DNA of 10,399 nucleotides from Alectoria sarmentosa (GCA_009733775.1 WOGZ01000635.1:1-10399), one strand, 5' to 3'; counted from the stretch's first letter, positions 1 through 9,391 are shown. A program made the numbers and translations. Notes: generated by a model from the letters alone, not told the origin.

Positions 1-17
1 TTTCAGTTCGAAGAGAG

Positions 18-43
18 AAAAAAAAAAAAAAAAAAAAAAAAAA
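18..43. repeat. Poly-A tract, 26 A
   Basis: Uninterrupted run of 26 A preceded by gaagagag and followed by gtttgatcggcg. Like the tract at 7814, it is followed by a locally G+C-richer segment (44-85). It could be a retrotransposed tail or an expanded purine tract; the window edge prevents a decision. Confidence 0.9.
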
Positions 44-96
44 GTTTGATCGGCGTTAAGTTTTAAGTCCGTTTCGCCTTCGTTTGTTTTTAAGTA

Positions 97-115
97 TCAT
101 GAATTTAATTCATGA
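97..115. repeat. Perfect 19-bp palindrome, 9-bp arms with 1-nt centre
   Basis: tcatgaatt (97-105) and aattcatga (107-115). It lies in the less degraded first 180 bases, upstream of a TATA-like tatataaa (133-140). Whether it has a role is unknown. Confidence 0.75.
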
Positions 116-250
116 ACCTTGACTTGTATTCTATATAAACTCAAATCGAGCGAAGCGAAAAAGTGTCGACGCAATCTCTTTTTATAAATCTTTTTTAACG
201 TTTTCTTTCATCGTAATTTCTTTTTTATTAATTTTTTTGAATTTTATTAA

Positions 251-294
251 TGCGTATAATAAAGTTATATCGTGCGTACGATAAAGTTATATTT
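251..294. repeat. 22-bp tandem duplication (two copies)
   Basis: 251-272 and 273-294 both start tgcgta, followed within the unit by ataaagttatat. The internal difference is TA versus CG, that is, two adjacent transitions at a former CpG. Confidence 0.8.
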
Positions 295-496
295 TTTTTT
301 AATATTAAGATTTTAAACAACGCGCGTTATAATAATAGTTAAATGAAATACGCTTTTAATAATTAGTTTATAAAAAGTCGAATTAAAGGTTCATGTTATA
401 TTCGATTTTGATTTTAAAATATTTTTTAATTTCTTTCGAGCTGCAATATGTTGCGTATAATTAATATTTTATTAATAAATGATATTATTTTACACG

Positions 497-519
497 AATA
501 CGAATATTATATTCGTATT
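497..519. repeat. Perfect 23-bp palindrome, 11-bp arms with 1-nt centre
   Basis: aatacgaatat (497-507) and atattcgtatt (509-519) around t508. The arms contain intact CpG sites. Confidence 0.75.
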
Positions 520-2950
520 AAAATTTCTTTTACGTAATCATCGCGTAAAAATAAATTTATTCGATTCGATAATTAATTAAATGATTTATTATAAAAAGAA
601 TAATTAATATTATGTTAAAAATTATATATTAAATTTAAATAGCATTTATATATAATTTAAATAAAATATTAATTATATTATATTACAAGTATATATTAAT
701 GTTAAAAAGTATATAAACGTTAAAATTCGATGTTAACGCGTTATCGACGTTAAATGCGTTATATTACGTTAAATTCAATCGAGCTAGAAATTGAAAGATC
801 GTATTAAAAAAATAGGTAGAAAAATAGACTGAAATTATAATATCGTAAAAAATCTTTTTAACGTATTATAATTAATTAAGAATTAAGATAATAACGATAC
901 GATATACTTAAATATCGAATATTTTATTAATTAAGTCGAAGTTTTTCATTTTAAAAAATACTTTAATATCGTTTTTAATAATGTTTATTAAAATTTTAAT
1001 TATAATAAAAATAAAAATATTATCGATATAAAAAGCGACGATAATTAACTTTAAATTTGTAATTCGAATATAAATACATTTATTCGAAAATATGAATTTG
1101 AATTTTATTTTAATGATAATTTTCTCGAACTTTATATTTTAAATACGAATCGATTATTTAAAATTATATAATTTTTTTTTAATAAACGAAGCATTTTATT
1201 ATTAATAACATTTAAATATTCGAGCGATATTATTATATAAATTTCGTTATATAAATCGCTATTAAAATACGCGTTATTAATATTTAATTAATAAATTAAT
1301 AAATTTAAATAAGTTGCTAAAACGAATAATAAACTTAATAATTTAAATTTGAAAATAAATGCGAACGTTTCATTATAATTTTTTATTTATTTATAAATAA
1401 TTTCGAATAATTAGCTTTATTTTATATTAATCGATAATTTTATCGAAATTATATTTAATTTTAAACATTCATTTATAATTAATAAATTTACGTTCGATAA
1501 ATAAAATATTAAGCTCTCAGATATCATTAATTATTAAATTGATAACTTATTTAATAATAATAAGTTTTCATTTAAGCGCATTAAATTCGTTGATAATTTT
1601 TTTATAAATCGTAAATTCGATATATTATGCGATATATATTTAATTTTTAAAATCAAAAATTTTATCGAATTTTATACGATTGTTCGTTTTACGAATACGC
1701 GACGATTTGATAAATATAATTATAAGTTTTATAAAGCGCTATATATTATTTTTTAATATAAAAATAAATGTTGAATTTATAATAATAACATTTAAAATCG
1801 AATTAAACTCGATTTGAAAAATCGAAATTTCGGTTACTCGACGTTCATTTAAGATAATATTTTAGGTTTTCGAAATCTCATTAATTGCGAAAAGAGAAAT
1901 TTCTTTATTATTATTATTTAATAAGCGAAATTGCGAGTCTTTTTTATAATAATTGAAAATTACTTAATAAAAGTCTTTTTTTAATATAAACTCTTTTAAA
2001 TTATTATTTTATTCGTTTATTAACGACGATATAATGTTATTAATTGAAATTTTATCGTTTTTTTTAATCATCGTTATTATTAAATATATATTTATTATAA
2101 GTTAAAATTTATAAATTAAATTTATAATGTTTAAAATAAATAAAGGCGAAACGAATTTAAATAACGTCGATTAAACGAATTTTATTTACTTTTTTATGCG
2201 TATATAATTTACTTTTATTGTTATATAAAAAGCATTTGCTTAATAACTTTATTTTTAATATATTTAATCGAGTAACTCGATTATCTTTTTAATAAATTGT
2301 TTGAAATTATAATAAATAAATCGACTTTATTAATAATTCGATTTAAGATTATATATAATTAATTATAAGCGAAGATCTTCGATTATAAATATAAATCGAC
2401 TTGTTATAAAAATTAATTTTATGATTTATTAATCGTTATATTGAAGATTAAGCGAATTGAATACTAAATGCGTCGAAAAAGAATATATAAATTGTTCGAA
2501 TCGAGCGGAGTAAAAGATATGCGTGATATATAATAACGTTTATCGTTATATTTGTTTTTAAAAATGCGATAATCGAATATTTTAAATTTAATATACTTGA
2601 TTTATAAGCGTGTTTTATTATACAAATTTTATAATTGTTATAAACTTTTTAATAACATTATTATATAACCTTTTTTCAATTTCAAATAATGAAATAATAA
2701 AGAAATTAATTTAAAAACGTTTATTAATTCGATAAATAAAAGAAAATTATTTTCTTCGTTAACGATTTAATCACGATTAATATATATCGTTTTAATTTTA
2801 AAGAATTTATCAAAAACTTAATTATTAAATCGAATAACGTTTTTATTAAAAATGTAAAGAATCGCTTTAAAGATATAAAAATTAAATACTCGATGTGAAT
2901 TTAAGTCGCGATAAATAACATTAATCAAATTTATAATAATGTTATTTGAT

Positions 2951-2974
2951 AATTAATCGATAAATTAATCGATA
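2951..2974. repeat. 12-bp tandem duplication (aattaatcgata, two copies)
   Basis: Two perfect adjacent copies. Short and possibly recent slippage. Confidence 0.8.
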
Positions 2975-3959
2975 ATCTCTCGTTTTTTTATATTTATTAA
3001 AATTTCATTATTTATATTCAAAAAATCATTTGCGAATATTTTCATATCAATACGATTTTGTTTAATTAAATTCGAATTATAAAATCTTATATTTTTCGTG
3101 AGTTTGAGAATTTAAATATAATTTTATAAATATAAGATTTTTAAAAGAAATATAGCGATATATCTTGATTTAAAGTTTTTAATGATCGATAAAATTTAAC
3201 GAAAGTCGTTATAAAAGCATATAATTATGTTATTAAACGATTTAAAATCTTTGCGAATGTTTGAAAATATATGATTAATAATCTTAATGTTATAATAATT
3301 TTATATCGAAATTTCGTTTTAAAAGATTAACTTAATTGTATATAATAATTCGATTAAATCGAATTTATTTATAACATCGTAAAAGAATTAAGTAATAACA
3401 TTTAAAAAGATTTTAAAGTGAAAATAAACGATATAACTTTTTTGAAAAAGAATAAAAACGATGTTTGAAAAAGTTATAATAATTATTATCTTAAAGATCT
3501 CGCGTATTTTTTATAAAACGATATTTTAAAACATAATTTTATTAATATTCTCATAATCGTTCAAAAAAAAGAAATAATTATTAAAAAAAAACATCGCGTC
3601 TTAAATAACGTTTATAATTATCGTTTGATTATTATTGAAATTCATTTACATTTACTTTTAAGTGTTCGTTTAATAAAAACGTTTTTCGCGTAAAAAGCGA
3701 TTATATTCGTTATTATAATGTTATTCGTAATTATATTACATTTTTAATAAATTAAAGTTATTAATTAAATTGATATTTTTTATAAAGTTGAAATTTTTTT
3801 AAGCGAATTTAAATTAAATAAAGATAAAAGTCTTCGATAATAACTTACTTCGCTTATATATCGTTTAATAAAACGAAATCTTGATAATAAATTTAAAAAA
3901 TATATATATAATCGTCAAAAAGTTTAAATAAAAAAATGTGTTAATAATAAAGAAAAATG

Positions 3960-4245
3960 AAAGAAATTGCGAATAAATAAAAGAAAAATACGTTTAACGA
4001 GATTACTTTTAATAATAAAAAAAAACATCACATTAAAAAAAATGATAATGTTTTATTATAATAAATAACGCGATAATTTTCTCTTTTCGCAATTAAGGCA
4101 CTTTAAAAAAAATTGTGAAAAAAAAATACGCTTAGCGAGATCACTTTTAATGAAAAAAAAAATAATATTATATTAAAAAAAGTGATAATGTTTCATTATA
4201 ACAAATAACGCGATAATTTTCTTTTTTCGCAATTAAGACATTTTT
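3960..4245. repeat. About 140-bp tandem repeat (two units) with internal foldbacks
   Basis: Units run from about 3960 to 4105 and from about 4106 to 4245. Anchors: aaattgygaa (3964/4110), the tacgyttarcgagat block (3991/4129), ataacgcgataatttt (4065/4205) and ttcgcaattaagrca (4087/4227). Offsets range from 138 to 146. Most substitutions are transitions. Each unit contains an imperfect inverted repeat: in unit 1, arms 4012-4034 and 4041-4059; in unit 2, aatgaaa (4149) with tttcatt (4191). This looks like a duplicated MITE-like or satellite unit; no coding sign. Confidence 0.8.
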
Positions 4246-4993
4246 ATATATTAATTAAATTGAATTATATATCTCGTTTTATATTTATTTCATAAATTAA
4301 ACGATTTATTAAATTTATAATTAAATAAAATTATTATAAAAAAACTTCGTAAAAAAATTTCGTTTTTTTAAATATTTATTTTCTTTAAAACTTTATTTCA
4401 TTCGACGTTATTATATATAAAATCTTTTATTATATAAACGATATAATAATTTAAAAAAAGATTATCGTTTATCGTTTATAAATTTTTATAAAATAAGAAA
4501 TTCGATACGTTTAAAAGAAAAAAGCGTAAATAATAAAATTCGTTTACGTTAAAATTAATATAATATATTCTCGCAATAATATCGATGCGTTTTTGATATA
4601 AATTTCATTTTTAAATGTTTTAAATATTCTTTTTTTAAACGTAATGCTTCGATAAATTAATGTAAAAAAAAATTGTTAATCGTCTTTGCTATTAACGTCG
4701 TATATTTAATTAAAAAAAAATTATAAAGAAAATCTAACGTTCGTTTATTATTATTATATTAAATAATTGAAAATTATTATAAAAGATCACGATTTGTTGA
4801 TTTAAAAAATAAATAAATAATCGCTTTATAATAAAATTGTGATTATGCAATTTAAAATTAAATATTTTTTAATAAATCTTTATTAATTTCACTTAACGTG
4901 CGTCTCGATATTTTTAAATCTTATTTATCAAATTTATCACATCGTTTTCGTTTATTCGTTTTATTCGAAAGTTGATTTAATCGTTATTTTTAT

Positions 4994-4998
4994 GAACG
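4994..4998. repeat. Left target-site duplication (gaacg)
   Basis: Five bases directly outside the TG of the left LTR. They match 10287-10291 (aaacg) at four of five positions, and the mismatch is a G/A transition like those between the LTRs. Five bp is a usual duplication length for LTR retrotransposon integrases. Confidence 0.65.
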
Positions 4999-5176
4999 TG
5001 TTACGAGCGTATTTTATTTAACTTTATTATTTACTCAGTTTTATCGAACCTATCGACTTTAACGTGATTTAAAAATTTATATATAATCGATTTTTCTTTC
5101 TTTTACATAATTTTCTAAATTTATTATTCTCGTTATATACACTTATATAATCTTAAATTTTATATTAATTTTAACA
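4999..5176 (+). repeat. 5' long terminal repeat (178 bp)
   Basis: Gap-free match to 10109-10286 with 24 mismatches, all transitions (17 C/T, 7 A/G on this strand). Termini are the LTR-typical TG...CA with a 5-bp inverted repeat TGTTA/TAACA. Similarity stops sharply on the right at 5176/10286 and falls off on the left after one further base (4998/10108). Six of the seven CpG sites in this copy are preserved in the other copy, while most differences lie at CpT or ApG. A TATA-like stretch sits near 5077-5086, but it means little in DNA this AT-rich. An LTR normally supplies promoter and polyadenylation signals; neither can be demonstrated here. Confidence 0.85.
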
Positions 5177-5410
5177 TTATAATAAATCTTTTTTATATTC
5201 TCGACGAAAAAAATATACGAGTTTTTTATTTACTTGAAATAAGCGATCGAGTCTGATAAAGAATACGCTGAGCTTTTTATTATATAAATATCTCACATTT
5301 AAAAAAACCTTTATCGCAATTTACATTATTCGAAAAAATATATATCACATTATTTAGACTTTCAACAACAATTTAATTTATAAGAAAACGAGTTTTATAT
5401 CGTCTTTCAA

Positions 5411-5764
5411 AAATACTCTTCTTCGCTTCGCAATATTAAATAACTCGCATCAAATTCATTATTATTTTATTAACACTCGACGAATTTTGATCTTATCGAA
5501 AAAATAGTATTAAAAACACTCACATTTTTTATAATGACTCGATTAATTCAAAAACGAGCCTGCTGTTATCTCACAAAAAAACATTTTCAACATTTAAACA
5601 ATAAAATCTTCATCGAAATTTCAATATCACAATTATTACGCATATTATAATAATATCTATCTTCGTTACGAAAAATATAACGTCTCATAAATTCGATTTG
5701 ATAACACTTATTATTGTTGAGAGTTTTGTTGAAAAAATTCATTTTTAACACTTTACTCGAAAAA
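5411..5764 (+). repeat. Internal repeat family A, unit 1
   Basis: First of at least four related units inside the element. Anchors shared with unit 2: ttcgcttcgc (5422/5773), cgagcc (5555/5908), the block around ttcgattt (5692/5991) and ctttactcga (5751/6030). The shrinking offset (351 to 279) shows that unit 2 has lost about 70 bp. The plus frame with codons starting at 5650 is open for 47 codons (5605-5745) and encodes IFVTKNITSHKFDLITLIIVE. This resembles the frame at 8900-9199 and unit 2. A second block around 5533-5604 encodes NDSINSKTSLLLS in the same frame and ends at a stop at 5602. The protein family is not recognised. Confidence 0.7.
5605..5748 (+). pseudogene. Family A coding remnant in unit 1 (47 open codons)
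   Basis: Stop-bounded segment (stops at 5602 and 5746) with no start codon. It contains NITSHKFDLITLIIVE, homologous to NLTPHDFDLLTLIFVE in the frame at 8900-9199. Upstream, the same frame continues to resemble the other units beyond the stop at 5602, so that stop looks like a later disabling change rather than an original end. Function unknown. Confidence 0.4.
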
Positions 5765-6050
5765 TAATCTTTTTCGCTTCGCGCTATTAAGTTTTCTTAT
5801 AAAGAATCAACGATAATATAACAAAAATTCATTATATATATAACGAAATTGAAAAAATATTATTTAAATAACATATATTCTTTATAATAACTCGATTGAT
5901 TCAATAACGAGCCTGTTATCGTTTTTATAAAAAAACACATTTTTAATATCGAAATCTTCCTTCATTATAAAGAGTATAGCGTTTTATAAATTCGATTTAA
6001 TAATACTCACCCTCGTTGAAAAATTGACACTTTACTCGAAAACATCAAAA
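5765..6050 (+). repeat. Internal repeat family A, unit 2 (shortened)
   Basis: Tandem neighbour of unit 1 in the same orientation, with a deletion of roughly 50 bp before the ttcgattt anchor. The frame equivalent to that of unit 1 is open for 46 codons (5931-6068) and contains SIAFYKFDLIILTLVE, aligned with NITSHKFDLITLIIVE of unit 1. The upstream block around 5887-5930 encodes NNSIDSITSLLSF, matching NDSINSKTSLLLS of unit 1. Shared frame and conservative changes suggest that the units once encoded protein. Confidence 0.65.
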
Positions 6051-6071
6051 ATTTTATATAACATATCATAA
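5931..6071 (+). pseudogene. Family A coding remnant in unit 2 (46 open codons)
   Basis: Stop-bounded segment (stops at 5928 and 6069) in the frame equivalent to unit 1. The core aligns as SIAFYKFDLIILTLVE, one codon shorter than unit 1 a little upstream of this core. An adjacent upstream segment in the same frame matches unit 1 (NNSIDSITSLLSF). No start codon and no recognised family. Confidence 0.35.
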
Positions 6072-6134
6072 ATTCTTTTTAACAAAATTTTATATTAACA
6101 TCAAAATACGTTTCTTCACAGCGCCGTTTATTTA

Positions 6135-6161
6135 AATCACGATTATTTATATATCGTGATT
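6135..6161. repeat. 9-bp inverted repeat with 9-nt loop
   Basis: aatcacgat (6135-6143) and atcgtgatt (6153-6161). A similar but imperfect arrangement starts at 2769 (aatcacgattaatatatatc). Confidence 0.6.
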
Positions 6162-6328
6162 AATTTTATCTTATATACGAAGATTTATATACTCGTTATT
6201 CGTTTTTTAATTCGTTACAACTTCGTATATTATAAATATAACGCTTTTTATTTACGAAAAATCTTTATCGACGATTTCAAAAAAATCAGTCGGAGACTTA
6301 ATTTATAAATCAAAAATTATAAGATTAA

Positions 6329-6466
6329 GAATTATTTGATGATATCGCATCTTCTCTTTCGCTTTTGCTACGAGATTTTCAAACTTTAAAACGATTTATA
6401 CTTAGTTTCAAATTATTGAATTTATTTGTTTTTAATAATATCGATAGATTCAAATTCGAGGATTGA
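6329..6466 (+). pseudogene. Short open segment (45 codons) in the element interior, unidentified
   Basis: Plus-strand segment bounded by stops at 6326 and 6464, beginning ELFDDIASSLSLLLRDFQTL. The FDDI at 6335-6346 superficially recalls the aromatic-x-Asp-Asp core of reverse transcriptase, but I see no flanking RT motif and the hydrophobic residues around it do not fit well, so I do not call it RT. It is the most codon-like stretch between family A unit 2 and family B. Confidence 0.2.
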
Positions 6467-6611
6467 AAACTACGAATTTAAAATAAGTTTAATTTTAACA
6501 AAGATCATTATTTTATCGACGCATTTCAAATTAATTATGTGATATTACGATTTAATGAAAAGATTAATAAATATACGATACACAAACGTCGAAACACAAT
6601 TACGAATTTAT

Positions 6612-6649
6612 ATCGCTTAATTAATAATGTTTTGAATTAATTAAGCGAT
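6612..6649. repeat. Perfect 14-bp inverted repeat with 10-nt loop
   Basis: atcgcttaattaat (6612-6625) and attaattaagcgat (6636-6649), loop 6626-6635. This is the strongest simple hairpin in the window, located in the element interior. A terminator role cannot be argued: there is no gene end next to it. Confidence 0.75.
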
Positions 6650-7383
6650 CTTTACGAGACACTATTACATTTTTTATAAAAAACAAATATTTATATTTAT
6701 AAAAAACTTAAACAAAAAACGAAACAATCATTTTCTAAATTTTATATAAAATTTATAAAATATATTAAAAATTAATCGAAACGTTAATTAATAAAATGTT
6801 TAAAAGATAATATTATTAAATAATTATAAAAAGCATATACGATAATAAGCATCGAACGAGATTGAACATTTACACAATATAAAAAATATTTGATACGAGT
6901 TAATTTTTATTAACGACTTAGTATAAAGAAAAACGTCATCAAAAAATTAAATGTATTCGCTAAACAATACGTTAAAGTAAAACTCGAAACTGTAAATAAA
7001 AATCGTAACAAATACGTTATTATTTCTCGCCTTGATTTAAAAGAATATCGACGTTGAAAATTGATTACTCCGCAGTTAAAAGCAAAATCACATATTAATT
7101 AAACTTATTAACATTTAATTTAGTTGAGAGATTTGATATCGTTAAAACAACATATAATTTAATTGCGAAATTAATTCAAATTCGTGATTTTTATTTATTA
7201 TTATATGTTAACATTAATAATAAAAAAGATACGATATTAAATAGTATACGACTCAATAAAACCTCGAACATATTATTTTTAAACGATTTGAATTGATTTA
7301 TTATCTGAAAGATACGTTTTAAATTCGTTTTTTCATTATTATTAAAACGATTGCTTAAAAGTTTATTAATTAATAATAACGTT

Positions 7384-7838
7384 ATATAAGATTTATCAAA
7401 TATAACGCTTTTATAAATATATGTATAAACGATATTTAAAAGCATATCAAATTATTTGCAGATCTCACTATCGTCGTTAATAATTTCGTTTTATATTATA
7501 TATATAACATCTCGTAAAAAAAACTTATTCGATTATCATTAAAATATATACGATATTCAGATAAAATTTAACGTTTGCGACTCGAAATCGATCGAATTAA
7601 TTAAATCGCATTATTGAACGATTTCTTCTCTGTCCGAAAATTAAACTTTATATATTTATTTTATAATCAAATGCTTACATAATCACAACTTTTTCATTTC
7701 TTTATCAAATGTCTTTAAAATTAAAATTTTATAACGTTATAATAATATACTTATAACGAATTATTTATTAAATCTCGAGACACGTCTCATACGTGTTATC
7801 ATTATATGTCTTTAAAAAAAAAAAAAAAAAAAAAAAAA
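7384..7838 (+). repeat. Internal repeat family B, copy 1
   Basis: Matches 9510-9940 at offset 2,126 over its first half (anchors atgtataaac 7421/9547, tcgtcgttaa 7471/9597, tttaacgtttgcgactcgaa 7567/9693). After small indels the offset is 2,123 (aaatgtcttt 7707/9830) and then 2,119 (gttatcat 7795/9914). The 25-A run at its right end corresponds to an 8-A run in copy 2, so the homopolymer expanded in place. Peptide similarity is on the plus strand only. Confidence 0.75.
7814..7838. repeat. Poly-A tract, 25 A
   Basis: Uninterrupted run of 25 A flanked by gtcttt and gac. It arises inside the family B motif tgtctttaaaa, which also occurs at about 7710 and 9833. It is followed by a short stretch of unusually high G+C for this window (about 7839-7880, including ccaggcc). 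Confidence 0.95.
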
Positions 7839-7989
7839 GACAACATCTCAATCGACCAGGCCTTTAGTTACGAGGATCGCCTCAATTAAAAATTTAAATT
7901 CATCACTTAAAAGAACATTATTCAAAATATCAAGGTTTTTAACGATATTTCGAACGAATAATCAATAAATTCTTTAAACTTTCGCAAAG

Positions 7990-8375
7990 ATATTCTTTTT
8001 CGCTTCGCTTCCCCGCAACAATTCGATAACGAAATAATTAAACACTTTATTAAATCATCATTATTCGAAATATCACATTCGATATCATATATATTTTTCA
8101 CGACGAGTTAAATAATCAAACAACGATATCGCTATCATTTTCACAAAAAAATATATTTTCAATATCAAATTAATGAAACATTAATCAAAATTCTCAACAT
8201 CACATCAAAAAACATTAAATCTTCACATTTATAAATCAAAGAGACGCATTTAACAATAATTTAACGTTTTTTTAAATTAAATTATTATTTTTATCTTAAT
8301 ATAACACGTTAAAAAAAAGAAAGTGCTATCGCTACATTTATTTTACTCGAAATCGCATACATTTTCGCAAAAAAT
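7990..8375 (+). repeat. Internal repeat family A, unit 3 (diverged)
   Basis: Shares with unit 1 the anchor ctttttcgcttcgc (7995-8008), then tcacaaaaaa (8141, partner 5571) and ttttactcgaaa near 8341 (partner about 5754), at offsets of 2,570-2,590 bp. The plus frame from 8099 reads HDELNNQTTISLSFSQKNIFS before a stop, resembling NDSINSKTSLLLSHKKTFS of unit 1. The Phe-Asp-Leu block is not recognisable here. Boundaries are approximate. Confidence 0.5.
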
Positions 8376-8899
8376 TAATATCTTTCTCACCTTAAACGTA
8401 TTTCTATAATATTAAAATTTCAAAAATTTCTTTATCGCTATTTTATCAAAATCGATTTCTTCATTAAGTTTTCGATTTATTAAATTAATTATAACTTTTT
8501 ACGAAAAACGTTTTATTATCTTTATATTCTCTTTATAATCACATATATAATTTATATTATAATTTAAAAATCTCGCTGCAATTGAATTCATTTATGAATA
8601 TTTAAATATTATTCGATACATCGAATGCTTATTAAAATTTAACGACTGAAAATCACACGATAATGTATTTATAAAGCACGTTAATCGCTTATCTAAATGC
8701 ATAATTATTTTTTCGACTCAAACATTAATTAAAGACCTTAGATCACCGACTCGAATATTTAAATAAATGATTTAAAAATTGTTCGTGTCAGAGCATCAAA
8801 AAGTCTCGATGTTTATATTAAAATTATATAAAAAACTTCGTAGTAGCCTCGTTAGTAAAAATATATCGATAAATTAATTATTAAATTATAATTAAATAA
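8376..8899. other. Element interior without recognisable gene
   Basis: C-biased on the plus strand, rich in short tcaca and ttaac words. A further diverged family A unit may begin near 8375 (ttttcgcaaaaaatt), but I could not anchor it. No open frame stands out. Confidence 0.4.
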
Positions 8900-9199
8900 T
8901 CATATATAATAAATCATTATATAAACATTGTGAAAAAATATTCGATAAACGTTATAAGCGATACGAATATCGCTATTAAAAAAGAGGAGATAACATTTAA
9001 TACACGTCTCATAACGATATTTATCTTCGTTATCGAAAATTTAACGCCTCACGATTTTGATTTATTAACACTTATTTTTGTTGAAAATATTATTCGCAAA
9101 GCAATAAAAGTAACTATACTCTTTTTATTATTAACTATTTTATCAATAATTTCGTTTTTTATATATCGAATAATTTTATCACCTTCATTTATTTATTAA
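8900..9199 (+). pseudogene. Open frame (99 codons) for a putative small membrane protein; remnant of an unrecognised element or cargo gene
   Basis: Open from the codon after a stop at 8897 to the stop at 9197. There is no ATG; a GTG lies at 8930, leaving 89 codons. I do not recognise the product. Counting from the GTG: a charged N-terminal part (KKEE near residues 17-20), a short hydrophobic stretch (27-35), the motif NLTPHDFDL (37-45) shared with family A units 1 and 2, a basic patch (RKAIK, 56-60), then a strongly hydrophobic segment (61-83) that would span a membrane once. A 99-codon run is longer than chance favours where stop codons are so common, and the shared frame with 5650-5720 supports former coding. 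It could be an exon fragment, a remnant of an element ORF, or an accidental run. No start context or splice sites are convincing. Confidence 0.4.
9014..9084 (+). repeat. Internal repeat family A, partial unit 4, inside the longest open frame
   Basis: Aligns gap-free with 5650-5720 at a constant offset of 3,364 bp. Over about 70 bases I count roughly ten transitions and five transversions, so this duplication is older or differently selected than the LTR pair. Both copies read in the same frame, and about half of the changed codons between acg (5680/9044) and the Val-Glu pair are synonymous (cat/cac, ttc/ttt, ttg/tta, gag/gaa). Confidence 0.7.
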
Positions 9200-9391
9200 A
9201 CGACAAAATTATATTTTATAATCGCTGATTTATATATGCGTTATGCTTTATTGAATAAATTTCGATATATTATAAATCTCAAAATTGTATTTTTTACGTT
9301 TACAATTCAAGATTTATATAAGAAATTTTATAATAAAAAGAAATTAATTATTTTCACATTAAATAAAATTCTTGATTTTTTAATTAATTAA

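Larger units (their letters stand above)
44..4993. other. Gene-free, AT-rich degraded DNA left of the retroelement
   Basis: No open frame of note on either strand, no RNA gene, no intact transposon. Apart from the small repeats listed, it is A+T with isolated CpG sites. Non-CpG G commonly exceeds non-CpG C over much of it. 44-180 is less degraded and includes gccttcg and accttgact. 150-163 (gcgaagcgaaaaag) is the exact reverse complement of the family A anchor at 5769-5782 and 7995-8008, hinting at inverted relatives of the element here. Three acgttaaa words lie at 717, 747 and 766. Confidence 0.6.
6072..7383. other. Element interior without recognisable gene
   Basis: Between families A and B. 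It contains the hairpins at 6135 and 6612 and the 45-codon segment at 6329. Frames are broken by frequent stops. Strand bias is weaker here than in the rest of the interior (for example 6841-6960 is roughly balanced between non-CpG C and G), which may mean a different origin or mutation history. Confidence 0.5.

Noticed and set aside
128..141. TATA-box promoter (attctatataaact)
   Set aside because: TATA-like words are expected everywhere at this base composition, and no transcript start or ORF follows.
5177..5195. tRNA primer-binding site right after the 5' LTR
   Set aside because: The bases after 5176 (ttataataaatc) show no convincing match to a tRNA 3' end, even allowing for G-to-A changes. 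It may be mutated beyond recognition, or the element may use another priming mode.
6335..6346. FDDI as a reverse transcriptase active-site core
   Set aside because: A single Asp-Asp pair without the neighbouring RT blocks, in a 45-codon fragment, is not enough.
7191..7445. 84-codon minus-strand open frame starting at an ATG
   Set aside because: It overlaps family B, where peptide conservation lies on the plus strand. Its residues are mostly Asn, Ile, Lys, Leu and Phe, as AT-rich noise predicts, and I recognise no motif. Probably a chance run.
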